Shown in pieces: positions 1 to 8,059 of a stretch of DNA of 64,000 bases; position 1 is the stretch's first letter, and each line of letters begins with the position of its first letter. The position numbers were made by a program, and so were the translations under genes. Origin of the DNA: Janthinobacterium sp. 344 (lineage in GTDB: Bacteria; Pseudomonadota; Gammaproteobacteria; Burkholderiales; Burkholderiaceae_D); the NCBI RefSeq assembly GCF_900112025.1, contig NZ_FOKL01000010.1, positions 124,001 through 188,000 of the forward strand, given 5' to 3'. The notes beneath the pieces are model-generated. The model was not told the origin of the DNA. It worked only from the letters and a program-made list of their open reading frames with translations, and made no database searches.

Positions 1-528
1 GACATAGCTGCGGTAGATGCGCGCCGCGTTCGCTTCGTCCTCATCCTTGGCCTGCGCCAGCGCCATGTCCGGATCGATCAGGCCATTCTTCCACAGCGAC
101 ATGGCGTTCTGGATGCCGCGGATCACCTGTTTATCGGTGGTAATGGCCAGGTCTTGCACCAGCGAAAAACAGTCGTCGCTGTCCATGATGGAAAAACGGT
201 CCTTCAGCCCAACGCCATTGGCTTCCTGGCGCAGGATTTTCACGCCCAGCGAGTGGAAGGTCGACACCGTCAGCTGCTTGGCCTGGCGCGGCTGTTTCAA
301 CAGCTTGGCAATGCGCTCCTGCATCTCCAGCGCCGCCTTGTTGGTGAAGGTCAGGGCGGCGATGGTGCGCGGGTCGTAGCCCCGGTCTTCGATCAGGTGG
401 GCGATCTTTTGCGTGATCACGCGCGTCTTGCCCGAGCCGGCGCCCGCCAGCACCAGGCAGGGGCCGTCGAGGTAGGTAACCGCTTCGCTTTGGGGAACGT
501 TGAGACCGAATTGTGGCGCTTTGGACAT
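1..528 (-). CDS. rep: ATP-dependent DNA helicase Rep (UvrD family), N-terminal 176 residues
   Basis: This is the start of a superfamily 1A 3'-5' DNA helicase; the rest lies beyond position 1. The ATG at 526-528 opens a frame without stops to the edge. Visible are a Q-motif-like VPQSEAV (residues 11-17), the Walker A motif AGAGSGKT (28-35), motif Ia LTFTNKAA and the following STFHSLG. The stretch GPCLVLAGAGSGKTRVIT followed by KIAHLI matches E. coli Rep more closely than UvrD, hence the symbol. Rep removes protein roadblocks ahead of replication forks and acts in PriA-dependent restart; priA lies about 4.6 kb away. The C-terminal motifs cannot be seen, so Rep versus UvrD is inference. Confidence 0.82.
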   Translation of the reverse strand, partial: MSKAPQFGLNVPQSEAVTYLDGPCLVLAGAGSGKTRVITQKIAHLIEDRGYDPRTIAALTFTNKAALEMQERIAKLLKQPRQAKQLTVSTFHSLGVKILRQEANGVGLKDRFSIMDSDDCFSLVQDLAITTDKQVIRGIQNAMSLWKNGLIDPDMALAQAKDEDEANAARIYRSYV

Positions 529-737
529 CAGGGTATTTCCGGAGGGAACAGCAGCCCATTGTAACAGCGTCGCGTGCGCATTTTGCGCGCGGGCGCATGC
601 CTGAAAAACAGGCAACGGCATTGATATATCGCCATATGCCGCCATCTTGAGCGCTGCAATGCGTGCGGCCAGGCCACGCCTGGAGTACCATTCCGCCTAT
701 CTCGCCCGTGCGCACTCTCTTACCGAATGGCAGTCCT

Positions 738-1223
738 ATGAAATTTGAACACCTGATTGAAATTAACGATCCGCTCAACCCGCTGATCGATACCCTGACC
801 CTGGAGCAAGTGTGGCGCGGCCTGGTCTTGCGCGCCGAATCGCCGAAACTGTTCGTGCCGCACCTGGACGAGTGCCGGATCAGCGAACACAGCGACACCG
901 GCTTCGCCCGCAGCCTGCGCTATGGCGAGCTGGTCATCAATGACAAGGTGGTGCTGGTGCCGCAATTGCAAGTGCGTTACGAAGTGCCGGCGCAGCAAGA
1001 CATCAGCGCCTCGTCGCTGGTGATGACCATCGAGATGCCCGACGAAGCCAGCCTGTGGGTGCGCTTCCAGTACGACGACGGCCATGACGCGGCCACCGAC
1101 GAGGCCAACGCCCTGTACGACGACTTCCGCCGCTCCGCCTACAAGGAGTCCGACATCGACACCGTGCGCATCATGCGCGAGCTGGCCCTCGAAGGACGGC
1201 TGGACGCGGGCTTGCTGAATTAA
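738..1223 (+). CDS. AtaL-like / DUF1857 SRPBCC-fold protein
   Basis: A 161-residue soluble protein starting MKFEHLIEINDP. The opening, with PLIDTLTLEQVWRGL and LRAESPKLFVP, matches the DUF1857 (AtaL-like) family of the START/SRPBCC fold, whose members are thought to bind small hydrophobic ligands; no precise reaction is established. The frame is open 25 codons upstream to 663, but the family begins at this methionine, so 738 is chosen. It is divergent from the helicase gene to its left and stands alone on its strand. Confidence 0.75.
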   Translation: MKFEHLIEINDPLNPLIDTLTLEQVWRGLVLRAESPKLFVPHLDECRISEHSDTGFARSLRYGELVINDKVVLVPQLQVRYEVPAQQDISASSLVMTIEMPDEASLWVRFQYDDGHDAATDEANALYDDFRRSAYKESDIDTVRIMRELALEGRLDAGLLN

Positions 1224-1241
1224 GCGATGCATGCAGAGCGT

Positions 1242-1266
1242 GCCTGGCAGACGTTCAGGGCCAGGC
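1242..1266 (+). terminator. Weak hairpin after the DUF1857 gene
   Basis: GCCTGGC (1242-1248) and GCCAGGC (1260-1266) form a 7-bp stem with an 11-base loop between two convergent genes. There is no T tract, so it may be a weak or Rho-assisted terminator. Nothing else is seen in the 113-bp gap. Confidence 0.3.
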
Positions 1267-1336
1267 GCCTTGCCGAAGGCAGTACGCAAGTACGACGAGG
1301 CAATGCAACAACGCCATGGGCGTCTTTCCAGCCGCG

Positions 1337-2458
1337 CTACACTCTTGCGCTGCGGCCCCACAGCTGGTCGGGGCGAAACTGCAGCCCCGCCTGCTCCGCG
1401 CTGAGCACTTCGCGGATGGCGTGCAAATCCACGCGCGTGTCGCGCCGCAAGGGCACGTCCAGGCGCGCGCCGCGCGGGCCGATCAGCGACTGCACGTGCG
1501 GCGTGGCCGCGCTGAGTCCCTTGCGCGTGACGACGCCGATCTCCCCATTGAGCAGCCTGACGAAAGTGCCGACCGGGTAAATGCCCAGCTCGCGCACCAG
1601 CAGGGAGGCCAGCGGCGCATCGAGCGTCGCCTTGTCGGCCATCAGCATTTCACGCAGGGCCGCGTTCGGCAACAGGGGCTTGCGGTAGCTGCGCGCCGAG
1701 ATACGCGCGCAGTAGCGGTCGGCCAGCATGATCAGCCGGGCGCCGACGCCGATCTCCGCCCCCTGGATGCCCAGCGGATAGCCGCTGCCATCGACATTTT
1801 CATGGTGCTGCAGCACGGCTTGCAGCCACACGGCATCGCCCACGCCGGCCGCGCGCAGCAGGTTGACGCCCGCCTGCGGATGGGCGCGGATGTAGGCCCG
1901 CTCGGCCTCGTCCAGCGGGCCTTCCTTGTGCTGGAACTGCGCGTGGCGCGCCAGCATGCCCACGTTCATGCTCAGCGCGGCCAGCACCACGCTGCGGATC
2001 ACCGCGTCGTCGAGTTTCAGGGCGCGCGCCAGCAGGGCCGTGATGACGGCCGTGTCGACGCTGTGGCGCACGGCAAAATCGCCCGCGCCCTGGTTGTGCA
2101 GGATGCAGGCCAGGGCCACGTCGGCGTCCAGCGCGATGGCCTCGTCCACCAGTTGCGCCAGCGGCAGCAAGGGCGCGTGGCTGCCCGCCTGCCCGGCGGC
2201 AATGGCCGGCAAGACCAGCGCCAGGCCCGCAGTGACCAGGTTCAGCATGCGCAGGGCCGACGGCGCCTCGCTTGCCGCGCGCGGCGCATCCTCGCTGGTA
2301 TCGGCGATGACGCCGCGCGCCAGCAACAGTTCGATCTGCGTCTCGCTGCTGATCACATGGCCCTGCCTGGCCAGCAAGCCGCCCGTCTCGCCATGCACGT
2401 CCCAGGGCAGGGCCAGGCCCAGGGCCAGTTCCCCCGCGTAAATGCGCCGAATCTTCAC
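1337..2458 (-). CDS. HD-GYP-type protein with a degenerate HD metal site
   Basis: A 373-residue protein with an N-terminal region starting MKIRRIYAGELALG, resembling the DUF3391-type segment before many HD-GYP domains, then an HD-GYP domain (about 130-300). HD-GYP proteins are cyclic-di-GMP phosphodiesterases. Seen here: the early histidine in RHSVDTA (131-137), HPQAG (193-197), and HHENVDGSGYP (218-228), which keeps the GYP signature. The HDxGK metal motif expected near 164 reads MNVGM, and the later ADxFDA motif reads ADRYCA. Catalysis is therefore doubtful; it may be a c-di-GMP-binding or scaffolding pseudo-enzyme. It lacks a receiver domain and stands alone. Confidence 0.75.
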   Translation of the reverse strand: MKIRRIYAGELALGLALPWDVHGETGGLLARQGHVISSETQIELLLARGVIADTSEDAPRAASEAPSALRMLNLVTAGLALVLPAIAAGQAGSHAPLLPLAQLVDEAIALDADVALACILHNQGAGDFAVRHSVDTAVITALLARALKLDDAVIRSVVLAALSMNVGMLARHAQFQHKEGPLDEAERAYIRAHPQAGVNLLRAAGVGDAVWLQAVLQHHENVDGSGYPLGIQGAEIGVGARLIMLADRYCARISARSYRKPLLPNAALREMLMADKATLDAPLASLLVRELGIYPVGTFVRLLNGEIGVVTRKGLSAATPHVQSLIGPRGARLDVPLRRDTRVDLHAIREVLSAEQAGLQFRPDQLWGRSARV

Positions 2459-2523
2459 ATCGTCTCCGTGTCATCGCTTGCATCCGCTTATGTTTACCAT
2501 CCTGGCATCAGCGGCATGTGCCA

Positions 2524-2609
2524 ATTGAAATGTTTTTTGCTTTTAATCAATATTTCAATGTGGCAGCGATAATCGCGCAATCGTGTGAGCTTGTCTACAT
2601 AATTATGTA
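2524..2609 (-). promoter_or_regulatory. AT-rich upstream region of the HD-GYP gene with palindromes
   Basis: The 189-bp gap between the flavoprotein stop and the HD-GYP start is much more AT-rich than its surroundings. It holds a perfect 14-bp palindrome TACATAATTATGTA (2596-2609) and an inverted repeat ATTGAAAT (2524-2531) / ATTTCAAT (2552-2559). These look like protein-binding sites or a hairpin in the promoter region of the HD-GYP gene. No confident -10/-35 pair was assigned. Confidence 0.4.
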
Positions 2610-2647
2610 AATCGCAAAGTTGCAACAAATTCTCATGCTCTTTTGCA

Positions 2648-4108
2648 TCAGACGCCGGGTGAACAATCGGCGCAGCCGGGCGCATGTTCCGGATCTTTTT
2701 CCAGGTGCAGCGCCAGTTCGCGCAAGGCCGTGCGCACGCCTTCCTCGATGACGGGGTGGTAGAACGGCATGTCGAGCATGGCCGGCACCGTCAGCTGGGC
2801 CTGGCACGCCCAGGCCAGCAGATGGCCCAGGTGTTCCGCCCGTGGGCCGATCAGCTCGGCACCGAGAAAGCGCTTGCTGCCGAACTCCGCGTACACGCGC
2901 AGCAAGCCCTGGTTTTGCAGCATCACGCGGCTGCGGCCCTGGTTGCCGAACGACACGGCGCCGACGGCAAAGCGGCCCGCGTGGCTCACGCACAATTGCT
3001 GGTAGGTGGCGCCCAGGGTGGCGATCTGCGGCTCCGTGAAGGCGATGGCCAGCGGCGTGCGGCGCAATCCCGCTTGCACGTCGGGAAAGCGCGCCGCGTT
3101 CTCGCCGGCGATGCGGCCTTCGTCGGCCGCCTCGGGCAGCAGCGGCAAGACGTTGTCGGCGTCGCCCGCGATGAAGATGGCGCTCTTGCCGCACTGCATG
3201 GTGCGCTGGTCGTGCAGGGGAATGCCGTGACGGTCGAGTTCGATTTGCGCCGTCTCCAGGCCGATCTGGTCCACGTTGGGACGGCGGCCGATGGCGGCCA
3301 GCACATACTCGAACTGCTCGGTCTTTTCCACGCCCGCGCCATCGCGGCTGGTCAGCGCGATGCCGCTGCCGTCCGGCGTTTTTGCCACGTGCGCCACCGT
3401 GGTCTGGAAGCGCAGGTCGAGTTCGCGCGCCAGCACCAGTCCCGCTTCCTGCAGCACCAGCGGATCGGTCAGCTGCGCCACCTTATTGCCGCGTGCAAAC
3501 ACCGTCACGCGCACGCCCAGGCGCGCCAGCGCCTGGCCCAGCTCCAGGCCGATGACGCCGCCGCCCACCACGGCGACTGACTCGGGCAAATCCGTCCATT
3601 CGAACACGGCGTCGCTGCTGATGACCCGCTCGCCCGCCGCCTGCCACTCGGGCGGCACGATGGGCGTGGACCCGGTGGCGATGACCACGCTGCTGGCCTC
3701 GACGATGGTGTGCTGATCCACCTGCAATGTGCCGGGGGAAATAAAACGCGCATGGCCGCGCAGCTTTTCCTCGTCGGGGATGGCGTTGACGCCGTCGAGC
3801 ACGAAGCCGACAAAACGGTCGCGCTCGCTGCGCACCCTGGCCATGACTTGCTGGCCGTCGATGCGCACGGGGCCCGGATGCACGCCAAAGCCGGGCGCGG
3901 CGGCCACCGCATGGGCCGCCTCGGCCGCCGCGATCAGGAGCTTGCTGGGCATGCAGCCCACGCGCGCGCAGGTCGTGCCGTAGGGCCCGCTTTCGATCAT
4001 CAGCACGCGCTTGCCCTGCATGCGCGCCGCCTTGTGCGCCGTCATGCCGGCCGTGCCGCTGCCGATCACGGCCACATCCACTCGTATCGTCTTCATGGTG
4101 CTGTCCAT
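2648..4108 (-). CDS. FAD/NAD(P)-dependent disulfide reductase, dihydrolipoyl dehydrogenase-like
   Basis: A 486-residue class I pyridine nucleotide-disulfide oxidoreductase. Visible are the FAD motif GSGTAG (16-21), the redox pair TTCARVGCMPSKLL (C47 and C52), a second Rossmann motif VVGGGVIGLELG for NAD(P)H, the AGDAD FAD motif, and a C-terminal HPVIEEG corresponding to the His-Glu base of the dimer interface. It resembles dihydrolipoyl dehydrogenase, but no 2-oxo-acid dehydrogenase genes are nearby, so a stand-alone dithiol/disulfide reductase is likely. An extra cysteine pair, CADC, sits six residues before the end. The start is either the ATG at 4108 or the one at 4096, which has a better-spaced GGATGG. 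It is divergent from a LysR-type regulator 118 bp away, its likely controller. Confidence 0.82.
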   Translation of the reverse strand: MDSTMKTIRVDVAVIGSGTAGMTAHKAARMQGKRVLMIESGPYGTTCARVGCMPSKLLIAAAEAAHAVAAAPGFGVHPGPVRIDGQQVMARVRSERDRFVGFVLDGVNAIPDEEKLRGHARFISPGTLQVDQHTIVEASSVVIATGSTPIVPPEWQAAGERVISSDAVFEWTDLPESVAVVGGGVIGLELGQALARLGVRVTVFARGNKVAQLTDPLVLQEAGLVLARELDLRFQTTVAHVAKTPDGSGIALTSRDGAGVEKTEQFEYVLAAIGRRPNVDQIGLETAQIELDRHGIPLHDQRTMQCGKSAIFIAGDADNVLPLLPEAADEGRIAGENAARFPDVQAGLRRTPLAIAFTEPQIATLGATYQQLCVSHAGRFAVGAVSFGNQGRSRVMLQNQGLLRVYAEFGSKRFLGAELIGPRAEHLGHLLAWACQAQLTVPAMLDMPFYHPVIEEGVRTALRELALHLEKDPEHAPGCADCSPGV

Positions 4109-4172
4109 CCCGTTTCAGATTGATTACAGCCTTCGATACTACCCGTTTGCCGAAAATAAGGTTTTACTTTGC

Positions 4173-4199
4173 TGCAATATATGCATTAGTATAACTAAT
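4173..4199. promoter_or_regulatory. Palindromes between the flavoprotein and lysR genes
   Basis: The AT-rich divergent intergenic region carries a perfect 15-bp inverted repeat ATTAGTATAACTAAT (4185-4199) directly beside TGCAATATATGCA (4173-4185). LysR-type regulators usually bind such interrupted dyads and control both themselves and the divergent gene. The site ends 27 bp before the regulator start, fitting autoregulation. Confidence 0.5.
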
Positions 4200-4226
4200 C
4201 ATTTTTAAAGTTTATAAGCTGAGCTA

Positions 4227-5117
4227 ATGGGATCACTCGATTATCGCGCGCTGGCCGTGCTGGACGCCGTGGCCAGCCATGGCAGTTTCGACAAGGCCGC
4301 CCTGGCCCTGGGCATCACCCAGTCGGCCGTCTCGCAGCGCATCAAGGCGCTGGAAGACGCCAGCGGGCGCCTGCTGATCATCCGTGGCCAGCCCGCCGTG
4401 CCGACGGGACTGGGCCAGCGCCTGATCGTGCATCACCGCAACGTCAAGCTGATGGAAGCGTCGCTCGACATCGACCTGGGCAACAGCGTCAGCATGCCGG
4501 AGATCGCCATCGCCATCGATGCCGACAGCCTGGCCACCTGGTTCCCCGACACTTTATTCGCCCTGCTGGCGCCGCCGCGCTGCCAGCTCGACGTGCGCCT
4601 GGCCGACAGCGATGCCGCCTTGCAAATGGTGCGCGACGGTACGGTATTTGGCTGCGTGGCGGGCCCCGCCAGCGTGGCAAGCGAGGCGGCGGCCGCCCCC
4701 AGCGTGACGCCGCTGGGCAGCCTGCGCTATGTCTGCGTGGCAACGCCCACTTTTGCCGGGCACTGGTTCGGCGATGGTTTTATTGCCGAGGCGGTACAAC
4801 TGGCGCCAGCCGTGGTGGGCCAGCACGCCTTGCTGGCGCGTTTCCTCGCGGAACAGTTGAATGTGCGCGAAGCGTTTCCGCACCACACGTTACCGGTCGA
4901 AGCGGCGCGCCGCGGCTGCGTCCAGGATGGCCTGGCCTACGGCCTGCTGCCGCAGCGCCTGGCCGCGCCCGCGCTGGCGACGGACCGTCTCGTGGATCTG
5001 CTGCCGGGCCGCACCCTGGACGTGCCGCTGAGCTGGCATGCGTGGACCCTGGACACGCCATTTACCAAGCTATTGTCGGAACAGATCGTCCAATCGGCGC
5101 GCGACTACCTGCAATAA
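4227..5117 (+). CDS. LysR-family transcriptional regulator, ArgP-like
   Basis: A 296-residue LysR-type regulator. The N-terminal winged helix-turn-helix is clear (DYRALAVLDAVASHGSFDKAA, then LGITQSAVSQRIKALE, about residues 4-45), followed by the effector-binding domain. DYRALAVLDAV and the conserved spacing match the ArgP/IciA subfamily, which senses lysine or arginine and often controls an amino-acid exporter. No lysE/argO exporter lies beside it; the divergent neighbour is a disulfide reductase, so the target and ligand may differ. Its stop lies one base from the priA stop on the other strand. Confidence 0.85.
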   Translation: MGSLDYRALAVLDAVASHGSFDKAALALGITQSAVSQRIKALEDASGRLLIIRGQPAVPTGLGQRLIVHHRNVKLMEASLDIDLGNSVSMPEIAIAIDADSLATWFPDTLFALLAPPRCQLDVRLADSDAALQMVRDGTVFGCVAGPASVASEAAAAPSVTPLGSLRYVCVATPTFAGHWFGDGFIAEAVQLAPAVVGQHALLARFLAEQLNVREAFPHHTLPVEAARRGCVQDGLAYGLLPQRLAAPALATDRLVDLLPGRTLDVPLSWHAWTLDTPFTKLLSEQIVQSARDYLQ

Positions 5118-5118
5118 G

Positions 5119-7191
5119 TTAAATATCCAGCGGGTCCACTTCCAGCGACCATTTCACGCGCGTCTTCATGGCGCGCAACTCCGTTAACCATTCCTTCAAA
5201 AACGCCTGCAGGGCCGGCCGCGAAGGCGATTCCAGCAGCAGCTGGGCGCGGTCCACGTTGTAGACGCGCGTCATGCTCATGGGAATCGGATCGTTGATGG
5301 TCACCTGCGGGTGTTGCATGCATTCCTTGGCCGCCTGCAGGAATTCGATGGCCGTCGCCAGCTCGGGCGCCTCGGCGCGCAGCAGGGCCTGGAACAGATA
5401 GGGCGGCAGCGCCGCCTGCTTGCGCTCTTCCAGCAAGGTGGTGGCGAAATGGTCGTAGTCATGGTTGACGACGGCGTCATACAGCGGATGGCGCGCATAG
5501 CGCGTCTGGATCAGCACTTCACTGACGCTGCCGCCTTCCGTCTGCGCGGCCCGCCCGGCGCGGCCCGCCACCTGCATCAGCTGGGCGAACAGCCGTTCGC
5601 TGGCGCGGTAATCCTGGGAAAACAGGGCCGTGTCCGGATTCAGGATGCCCACTAAAGTCAGCTTTTTGAAGTCGTGGCCCTTGGCCACCATCTGCGTGCC
5701 GATCAGGATATCCACGTCGCCGCGGTGCACGGTATCGAAGGCCTCTTGCGCGCTGCCCTTCTTGCGCGTGGAATCGGCATCGATGCGCAAAATCCGCGCC
5801 TCGGGAAACAATTGCTGCAAGCCCTCTTCCACGCGCTGCGTGCCGCGTCCCAGCGGCTGCAGGTCGACGTTGCCGCAGGTGGGGCAGTGACGGGGGATGC
5901 GCAATTCCAGGCTGCAATGATGGCAGCGCAGGCGGTGCTCGGGCTTGTGCAGCACCATGAACGAGGTGCAGCGCGTGCAATTGCTGATCCAGCCGCACGA
6001 TTCGCAGCAGATCACGGGCGAATAGCCGCGCCGGTTCAGGAACAGCAGCGACTGCTCACCGCGCTCCATGCGCAGTTTCAAGGCGGCGACCAGGTGCGAA
6101 GTCAGTCCATCCTTCGGCCGGTCGCGCTCCATATCCAGCAGTTTCACGCGCGGCAACACGGCATTTTTCACGGCCCGTTCGCGCAACTCCAGCTTGCGGT
6201 AGCGTCCCGTCTGCGCGTGGTGCCAGCTCTCCAGCGACGGCGTGGCCGAGCCCAGCACGATGGGAATCTGCAATTGCCAGGCGCGCCACACGGCCAGGTC
6301 GCGCGCGGAATAGCGCAAGCCTTCCTGCTGCTTGTAGGAAGGATCGTGCTCCTCGTCGATGACGATCAATTTGAGTTTCGGCAAGGACGCCAGGATGGCC
6401 AGCCGCGTGCCGAGCACGATGCGCGCCTGGCCCTGGTGCGCGGCCAGCCAGTGCAGCATGCGCTCGCCTTCGGACAGGCTGCTGTGCAGGGTGGCCAGCA
6501 TGACGCCGGGAAAGCGCGCGCGGATATTGCCTTCCAGCTGGGGGGTCAGGTTGATTTCCGGCACCAGGATCAGGATTTGCGCATCGTCCTCGCGCGCCAG
6601 CACCTGGGCGCACGCTTGCAGATACACTTCCGTCTTGCCGCTGCCCGTCACGCCGTAGAGCAACGTCGGCTGGAAACCCTGCGCCCCGCCGATGGCATCC
6701 GCCGCTTCCTGCTGGGCCGGGTTGAGGGCCGGCATGTTCAGCGGCGTGCCGTCATGCACATCGGCCAGCTTGGCCAGCTTCTTGATGGCGCGGTCCAGCG
6801 CCACGGTGGTCAGCACGCGCAGGTTCTTCGGCAGTCCCGGCAGGGCCACCTCGCCCAGCGGACGCTGGTAGTAATCGGCGGCGAAGGCGGCCAGCGCCAG
6901 CCACTGTTCCGACAGGGGCGCCAGCTGGCTGCGCACGGCCAGCACGTCCTTCAATTTCGCATCGGGCACATCGGTGCTGTCGGCTACGCCGACGATCAGC
7001 CCCATCACTTCGCGCCGGCCAAACGGCACCAGCGCCAGCTGTCCCACCTGCGGCAGCGGTGCAACGGTGCCTTCGGCGCCCGCCTCCCGCGCCGCGTTGC
7101 CGCCGCCGTTCCAGCGGTAGTCGAACAGGGCATTGAGGGGCGTGTCGAGCGCGACTTTCAGGATGCACGGCGTCGGGATGCACTGCGGCAT
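5119..7191 (-). CDS. priA: Primosomal protein N' (PriA helicase)
   Basis: A 690-residue superfamily 2 DNA helicase that reloads the replisome at stalled forks. Seen in order: the N-terminal 3'-end-binding domain (LKVALDTPLNALFDYRW), Walker A GVTGSGKTEVYL, the DEEH box, motif III LGSATPSLES, and the zinc-binding cysteine cluster (CCESCGW, CTRC, CHHC, CPTCG) that PriA needs for primosome assembly, then helicase motifs GTQMVAKGHDF and QVAGRAGR. Slightly shorter than the E. coli protein (732) but complete. No good Shine-Dalgarno precedes the ATG. Its upstream region is the DnaA-box cluster described separately. Confidence 0.96.
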   Translation of the reverse strand: MPQCIPTPCILKVALDTPLNALFDYRWNGGGNAAREAGAEGTVAPLPQVGQLALVPFGRREVMGLIVGVADSTDVPDAKLKDVLAVRSQLAPLSEQWLALAAFAADYYQRPLGEVALPGLPKNLRVLTTVALDRAIKKLAKLADVHDGTPLNMPALNPAQQEAADAIGGAQGFQPTLLYGVTGSGKTEVYLQACAQVLAREDDAQILILVPEINLTPQLEGNIRARFPGVMLATLHSSLSEGERMLHWLAAHQGQARIVLGTRLAILASLPKLKLIVIDEEHDPSYKQQEGLRYSARDLAVWRAWQLQIPIVLGSATPSLESWHHAQTGRYRKLELRERAVKNAVLPRVKLLDMERDRPKDGLTSHLVAALKLRMERGEQSLLFLNRRGYSPVICCESCGWISNCTRCTSFMVLHKPEHRLRCHHCSLELRIPRHCPTCGNVDLQPLGRGTQRVEEGLQQLFPEARILRIDADSTRKKGSAQEAFDTVHRGDVDILIGTQMVAKGHDFKKLTLVGILNPDTALFSQDYRASERLFAQLMQVAGRAGRAAQTEGGSVSEVLIQTRYARHPLYDAVVNHDYDHFATTLLEERKQAALPPYLFQALLRAEAPELATAIEFLQAAKECMQHPQVTINDPIPMSMTRVYNVDRAQLLLESPSRPALQAFLKEWLTELRAMKTRVKWSLEVDPLDI

Positions 7192-7369
7192 GGGTGGTGT
7201 GGCCTATCTATCTCAATAAAAAGCGTCAAAAACGCGCCTGGGGGGACATGGCGCTGCGGGGGTGTCAGGCATCGAGCCAGCCGGCCATGATACTTGTTCC
7301 GCCCCTTGAATGCCTAACGGCGGGCGCGTCGGCGCGTCAAAAGGGCGCTGGCCGCCCTGAAGAAAATTC

Positions 7370-7964
7370 TGTGGATAACTTTGTGGACAAAGCAAAATTA
7401 ACTTTCAGAAAAATGTGGATAGAATATTTTGACCGCCGTCAAGAGGGGCACACAAGAAAAAATAAACGTTTAAAATCAATGAGTTAAAAATTACCGCCCG
7501 GGAGGCGTAAAAACGGGAGGACTTTTTCGCTGCTGTGCATAACTGAACCATTCGTGAATTTTTTATCCAGAAATAAGACCATTTTCCATGACTTGAATCA
7601 ACCTCAGCATTAGAAAAATGAGGCAAAGTTGACAATTGCCGGGCAAACGCTCTGTTGCACCAGCAGGGCCGTGAAACATTGTTCAAATATCATGCGCTGC
7701 AACATGGACTTCAGGTGAAACCTGAACATCTGCGCTAAGTCTCGGTTAACACATTACTTTTCAATTTTATCCACAGAATCTGTTGATAACTTTGTGGACA
7801 ATGCGCTGACAAGCCTGGCAAGGGGAGGAATAACCTGCTTCTTTGCCATAAAGTGCGTCCAAGCGTGGGGTTTTTATTTCTTAATAATCAAATACTTGCA
7901 ATGCCTCTCCGGGCATGGCCTTTGCACTGCCTCTTATTTCCGCAGCAAAAAAAATTGTGCATAA
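7370..7964. other. DnaA-box cluster in a gene-free AT-rich region (candidate oriC or DnaA-titration site)
   Basis: The stretch 7192-8059 between priA and hemE has no credible gene. Perfect TTATNCACA boxes: 7370-7378 (reverse), 7534-7542 (reverse), 7767-7775 (forward), 7956-7964 (reverse). One-mismatch boxes: 7382-7390, 7414-7422, 7563-7571, 7781-7789 and 7793-7801. Positions 7369-7390 and 7780-7801 are direct repeats of 22 bases with one difference, each carrying two boxes. AT-rich runs at 7391-7425, 7455-7495 and 7555-7620 could serve as an unwinding element. A perfect 7-bp hairpin (TTCAGGT/ACCTGAA) lies at 7710-7726. This arrangement is typical of bacterial origins; dnaA itself is not in the window, so a datA-like site or DnaA control of priA are alternatives. 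Confidence 0.6.
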
Positions 7965-7994
7965 GTCGGTATTCCTTGCTACCACGCAGCAAAG

Positions 7995-8030
7995 AAAAAA
8001 GGCAGGCTCCCGCTGGAAAGCCTGCCTTTT
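7995..8030 (-). terminator. Rho-independent terminator of hemE
   Basis: Read on the minus strand, AAAAGGCAGGC pairs with GCCTGCCTTTTTT across a 12-base loop, ending in a T run, 30 bp after the hemE stop. Confidence 0.85.
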
Positions 8031-8059
8031 CGTCCCCGGCCTGGGGAATACAGCGGAGG

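Noticed and set aside
2494-2685. A 63-codon minus-strand frame in the gap before the HD-GYP gene
   Set aside because: It overlaps the flavoprotein end, has no ribosome site or family match, and the region looks regulatory.
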